Assembly (NCBI GenBank): GCA_037043455.1
Contig: JAWPHD010010992.1
Location: forward strand, 23,847 to 87,846
From: Cyrtodaria siliqua
Lineage: Eukaryota > Mollusca > Bivalvia > Adapedonta > Hiatellidae
DNA length: 64,000 bases
Direction of reading: 5' to 3'
Both the position numbers and the translations under genes were made by a program. Shown piece after piece: positions 58,792 to 64,000 of the stretch. The first letter of the stretch is position 1. Each line of letters opens with the position of its first letter. The notes under the pieces are model-generated. The model was not told where the DNA came from and ran no database searches. It was given only the letters and a program-made list of their open reading frames with translations.

Positions 58792-60590
58792 AGCTCTAAT
58801 GGCCAAGGGCCAGCAGAGCTTATGGGATGGCGAGTTGTCTGTCGTTCGTCCGTTGTCCGTCCGTCGTTAATTTTTGTCTCGTTAAGACGATAGGGCCTTC
58901 ATTTTTCACGTGAACTTTACCAAACTTTACCAGATTGTTAATATCAATAAAAGCTCGGACAAGTTCGAAAACCAGCCAGATCGGTCCAGTAACAACGGAG
59001 TAATGGCCCTTGATTTAGTTAAAAATGCTATATTTTGCCTCGTTAAGACGATAGGGCCTTCATTTTTCAACCGATCTTTACCAAACTTTACCAGATTGTA
59101 AATATCAATGAAAGCGCGGACAAGTTCGAAAACCAACCAGATCGGACCAGTACAACGGAGTTATGTCCTTGATTTAGTTAAAAATGCTATATTTTGCCTC
59201 GTTCAGACGATAGGGCCTTTATTTTTCAGACGATAGGGCCTTCATTTTTCATCCGCTTTACTAGATATTTTTTTAATTTTGTTAATTTTTTTTTGATTAT
59301 CTTTAATTTTTTTTTGAATTTTCTTTAATTTTTTTTTATAGCTCTACCGGCCAAGTTCGAAAACCAGCCAGATCGGACTAGTAACAGCGGAGTTATGGCT
59401 TTTGATTTAGTTAAAAATGCTATATTTTGCCTCGTTAAGACGATAGGGCCTTCATTTTTCTTCCGACCTTTACCAAACTTTACAAGATTGTTAATAGCAA
59501 TGAAAGCTCGGGCAAGTTCGCAAACCAGCCAGATCGGACCAGTAACAGCGGAGTTATATCCCTTGATTTAGTTAAAAATGCTATATCTTGTACTGTTAAG
59601 ACAATAGGGCCTTCATTTTTAATCTGAACTTTACCAAACTTTACCAGATTGTTAATATCAATGAAAGCTCAGATGATTTTGAAAACCAGCCAGTTCAGAC
59701 AACTAACAGCGGAGTTATGGCGACTTTGTTAAAAATGCTATATTTTGCCTCGTTAAGATGATAGGGCCTTCATTTTTGGTTTTATCTTTACCAAACTTCA
59801 ATATAAGTGTTAATATCAATGAAAGCTTGGACAAGTTCGAAAACCAGCCATATTGAACTAGTAACAGTGGAGTTATGGCCCTTGATTTAGTTAAAAATGC
59901 TATATTTTGATTCATTAAGACGCTAGGGCCTTTATTTTTTCATCCGATCTTTAACAGATTGTTAATATTAATCAAAACTCGCATAAGTTAAAAAATCAGC
60001 CAGATCGGACCAGTAACAACGGAGTTATGGGCCTTGATTTAGTTCAAAATGCTATATGTTGCCTCGTTTATACGATAGGGCCTTCATTTTTCGTTTTATC
60101 TTTACCAAAATTTAATTTAGTATTAATATAAATGAAACCTCGGACAAGTTCGAAAACCAGCCATATTAGACCTGTAACAGCGGAGTTATAGCCCTTGATT
60201 TAGTTAAGAATGCTATATTTTGCCTCGATAAGACGCTAGGGCCTTCATTTTTCATCCGATCTTTACCAAACTTTGCCAGATTGTAAATATCAATGAAAGC
60301 TCGGATAAATTGAAAACCAGCCAGAGCGGACCAGTAACAATGGAGTTATGGCCCTTGATTTCGTTAAAAATGCTATATTTTGCCTCGTTAATACGATAGG
60401 GCCTTCATTTTTCATCTGATCTTTTCGAAACTTTACCAGAATTTTTAATTATGGCCGTTGATTTAGTTAAAAATGCTATATTTTGCCCAACACTTTCAAA
60501 AAACATAAATTGCAGTCACTCGCTTCATTGATGTTATAGGAGCCATGTTAACCAGTAGAGCGTCCAAATGCTCTCTTGGGCCTCTTGTTT
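58792..60590. repeat. Hairpin-headed tandem-array element, copy 4
   Basis: Opens AGCTCTAATGGCC / GGCCAGCAGAGCT (58792-58820). About eight ~205-bp monomers with ATGCTATATTTTGCCTCGTT, GATAGGGCCTTCATTTTTC and GAAAACCAGCCAGATCGGAC follow, with a second truncated head at 59338-59354 mid-array. It ends GCTCTCTTGGGCCTCTTGTT. Confidence 0.87.
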
Positions 60591-61834
60591 TGAATTATTT
60601 TTTTATGATTTTTTTTAAATTAAATGTTTGATTTTCTTTTTATTTATTGATTTTTTTTTGGTGGGGCGATGAGTTCGACAATGTGCCAATACTCAGGTGA
60701 GCGCTATATGGCCATCATGGCCCTCTTGTTTTTAAACATACCAGCTAAAAATCAAACATTTCCGCAAATATTAAAAACTATTGTACTTTCGCTTTTCTGT
60801 CTATGTCAATTCCAATTAAATATCTCAAACAAACACTAATAACTGTTCCCAATACATCATTCGGATGAATTATAGGTAATAACAGTGAAGTTATAAGTTA
60901 TTGATTATTAGTTCACTTGTAATAATAAAAAAAGCAATCAAAAGTGTGCATTTTATATCACTATTATGACAGAAACGCGTTTTTTATTAGGCACTATTTG
61001 ATTATACATCACGGAAGCACAAACGCAATAGAGTAATTACGCCAGTTTCCACATACAAAGTAAAACAAAAAGACTTAAGTAAATGCACAAAAAAGAAGTG
61101 TGTCAATGGTTGGGGAGTAAACGCAGTAATCAGTGTTAAACAAAGCTTAATTATTCTTATATAACGAAAATGAAGTGTAAGCTTACAATTGTGCACCTTT
61201 TAAAAGTACCTCAATAACTATTCATACAAACATGACATGCAAAAATGAACATTCGAAAATTAGATGAAAACGCTATAATGCTAACCTATTAATGCTCGGA
61301 AAAAAAGGAGCTAACTTTTACAGATTGCTATATCATGGAAAAACGTCATCTACATACATTGTTCTTCTCTTAAGGCATGGCGGGAGGTATACAGTGATGA
61401 AATAACATAAAAAACAACATTCAACCAACCAACCATCTTTTCAAAAAGTGGTAGAATATGTCACCAGAGTTGGTAGCAATTTCGAATACTGTGGGTCCTG
61501 CCCCATCGCCTAACATACTTGATCATGATCGATTGTTATGTCTTGATTACCACACACATACGTACCTTAGTGTCGCCTCTAATCAGTCAGGGAACTTTTG
61601 AAAAAAAACATCACCTTTAATGGTGATGATGTTTCATCATAAACACTTATTTTCATGGTCATGATTTTCCATCATCTTTCATTCTTCATTCATTCGTTAC
61701 ATTTTAAAAAAAAATTCATAATAACGATGTATCGTCACATAGTATATAATCTTGCAAACTTTCAATGTGAGAGTTTTTTATCACAAAGATTGAAACAAGA
61801 AAAAAACTGTCAACTTGATCAAAGTGAAACGCTT
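60591..61834. other. Non-coding sequence
   Basis: No gene recognised; AT-rich with short chance frames on both strands. Confidence 0.5.
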
Positions 61835-62000
61835 CATTCCTGTCGCGATACGCATACTTTGATATATTCAAGTCAAAGCTAAATTCTTCGTCTATACATT
61901 TTTAGAAAATGTTATAACATTCCTGTCGCGATACGCATACTTTGGTATATTCAAGTCAAAGCTAAATTCTTCGTCTGTACATTTTTAAAAAATGTTATAA
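61835..62000. repeat. 83-bp tandem duplication
   Basis: Two near-identical units (61835-61917, 61918-62000) starting CATTCCTGTCGCGATACGCA and ending AATGTTATAA. Confidence 0.93.
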
Positions 62001-62250
62001 CATTCATCAAATAGAATTCGATAAAATTCGGATGATATACAGTAACACATGTGATAACCTTCTGCACCGATTTCTGCCATTTGTCTCGAAAATCAACCCA
62101 TGTGCAGACAGGTTCTCCAAAGCTCTTGAGCTGGCTGTAGACCCCCCGCCCCCAACACCAGGGGGAATTTTGTAGGGTATGATTTTCTGAAAGAACATAC
62201 ATTAAGCTTCAAAATGAGACATGTGTGCCATCTGAGCGTTGGGGCTTTAG

Positions 62251-64000
62251 TGAGTTTTGGGGGAAAACGTTGCATTTTTAGACGAAAATCGCCGAAATCT
62301 GGAATTATTTTTTAGAAATAGAATGGAATATGTTAGAACCAATTTGAATAGATGAAATCTTTCTCGGAACTCATATATACTTTATAGATCCGATACTTAA
62401 ATATTGAGATTTTGGGTAAAAATGTTAAAAAATTGAATACAATCGCTGATTTCTGTAATACATTGAGGGTATTTAACTAAAAATTAGAAATATATCTAAT
62501 ACAATAGAAAAAAGAAATATTGTAACCTTTTTGGGCAGGGAAAGGTCAAGTGATTAAATAGAAAAAAGTTCCAAACCGCATAATGTTTGAAAATGCCTTA
62601 ATTTTGGGGCGAAAAATGTGTATTTTTGTCAAAAATCGCCTGAATCTGGAATTATTTTTTAAAATTAGTTTCAACATAAACTGATCAAATTGAAGCAATA
62701 GAATGTTGTACAGCATATATATTCAAGTTTTTCGTGGCACCATATATAACATATGTGCTCAATATTGGCATTTTAGGGCAAAATGTTGGAAAAAATGACA
62801 AAACTCACTGATATCTGTAATCCATTTGGGGTATTGGGTTAAAATTTAGAAAAAAATATGTAATACAATAGAATAGAGACATATTGTAACATTTTGGATA
62901 GACAAAGGGCCAATAATTAAGTAGAAAAAAGTCCTGAACCATATGATGCTTAAAATATTGCCTTAATTTTCAGGCGAATAAATGTGTATTTCCGTCAAAA
63001 ATCGACGGAATCTGGAATTATCTTTTGACAATAGTTTGAACATAAACTTATCAAATTGAAGCAATAAAATGTTGCACAATATACATATCCAAGTCATTTA
63101 TTGTATCAGATATAATATATATGCTCAAGTATTTATATTTTAGGGCAAAATGTTGAAAAACTGACTAAAATCGCCGATTTCTGTAATGCATTGAGGTATT
63201 GGGAAACAATTAAAAGTGCATAGAAATAATGATTTTTTTCCCGTTGTGTCACAAAATATGTAGATCCGTCTAGCGGCCATAATGGGCTTTCAGAAAAATA
63301 GGGTGTACAAAATTCCCCTTGGGGTGAGGGTTACTCCTACTAGCTTACTGTCTATTTTCTATTGTACCGGTATTATATATGTTTCTAGATTTTAACCCAA
63401 TAACCCAATGGATTACAGAAATCAGTGATTTTTGTCATTTTTTCCAATATTTTGTCCTAAAATGCCAATATTTGAGCACATATGTTATATATTGTGTCAG
63501 GAAAAACTTGAAAATGTATGCTGTGCAATAATCTATTGCTTCAGTTTGATAAGTTTATGTTCAAACTAATTTCAAAACATAATTCCAGATTCCGGCGATT
63601 TTTGACAAAAATACACATTTTCCGCCCCAAAATTAAGGTATTTCCAAACATCATGCGGTTTGGAACTTTTTTCTACTTGATCACTGGACCTTACCCTGCC
63701 CAAAAAGGTTACAATATTTCTTTTTCCTATTGTATTAGATATTTTTTCTATTTTTTAGTTAAATATCCCCAATGTATTACAGAAATCAGCGATTTTATTC
63801 AATTTTTTAACATTTTTACCCAAAATATCAATATTTAAGCATCGGATCCATAAATTATATGGTGGAACACATAGAGATGCGTTCTGAGAAAGATTCTATC
63901 AATTCAAATTGGTAATAATATATTCCATTCTTTTTCTAAAAAATAATTCCAGATTTCGGCGATTTTCGTCTGAAAACGCAACGTTTTCCCCCAAAACTCA
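62251..64000. repeat. Large inverted repeat (foldback) cut by the window end
   Basis: TGAGTTTTGGGGGAAAACGT at 62251 is mirrored, with one mismatch, at the last bases of the window. Arms run about 62251-63190 and 63385-64000, and the left arm holds roughly three ~330-bp internal units (AATCTGGAATTATTTTTT, TTGAAGCAATA). The right arm contains a 106-codon frame that appears repeat-derived. Confidence 0.85.

Overview
This is AT-rich, intron-bearing, repeat-saturated animal DNA. The repeat families (short tandem monomers with phrases such as GAGTTATGGCCCTTGATTT, a tRNA-derived SINE, many foldback and MITE-like elements) and the single gene suggest a lophotrochozoan, most likely a bivalve mollusc. 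The species is inferred, not shown. There are no bacterial-type operons, rRNA genes or CRISPR arrays.

One gene is clearly supported. It lies on the minus strand across the middle of the window (42181 down to 24924 and probably beyond both ends). Four exons join with matching splice phases: 42181-41981, 38684-38505, 33830-31921 and 25546-24924. Together they encode about 971 codons of a single-pass membrane receptor. It has a PstS-like periplasmic-binding-protein ectodomain whose phosphate-contacting residues are largely kept, one transmembrane helix, a kinase-homology domain without HRD/DFG catalytic motifs, a short linker, and a class III nucleotide-cyclase domain that has lost its metal-binding, base-selecting and transition-state residues. 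It has the receptor guanylate cyclase layout with a bacterial-type anion-binding sensor outside and two apparent pseudoenzyme domains inside. The signal-peptide exon and the last C-terminal exon were not found.

Region by region: 1-6.4 kb holds dispersed repeats, a SINE, a CAGGG-ended element with 7-bp flanking repeats, and a nested pair of TIR elements. At 7.8-10.0 kb lie two visually identical 461-bp direct repeats enclosing 1.25 kb, with a lone partial copy at 24.5 kb. From 11 to 24 kb there are a SINE, MITEs, a minisatellite, hairpin-headed tandem-array elements and palindromic GGGAAAATTTTCCC clusters. From 24.9 to 42.2 kb is the receptor gene; its introns are packed with mobile elements and a 3.7-kb minisatellite of 34- and 28-bp units. 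From 42 to 46 kb there are inverted duplications around the first recognised exon, a MITE, a TIR element and a 5'-truncated LINE. From 46 to 64 kb there are satellite-like duplications, foldback elements, more tandem-array elements, and a large inverted repeat cut by the window end.

The receptor is the item worth following up. Almost everything else is non-coding repeat DNA, and most short open frames in it are chance or repeat translations.
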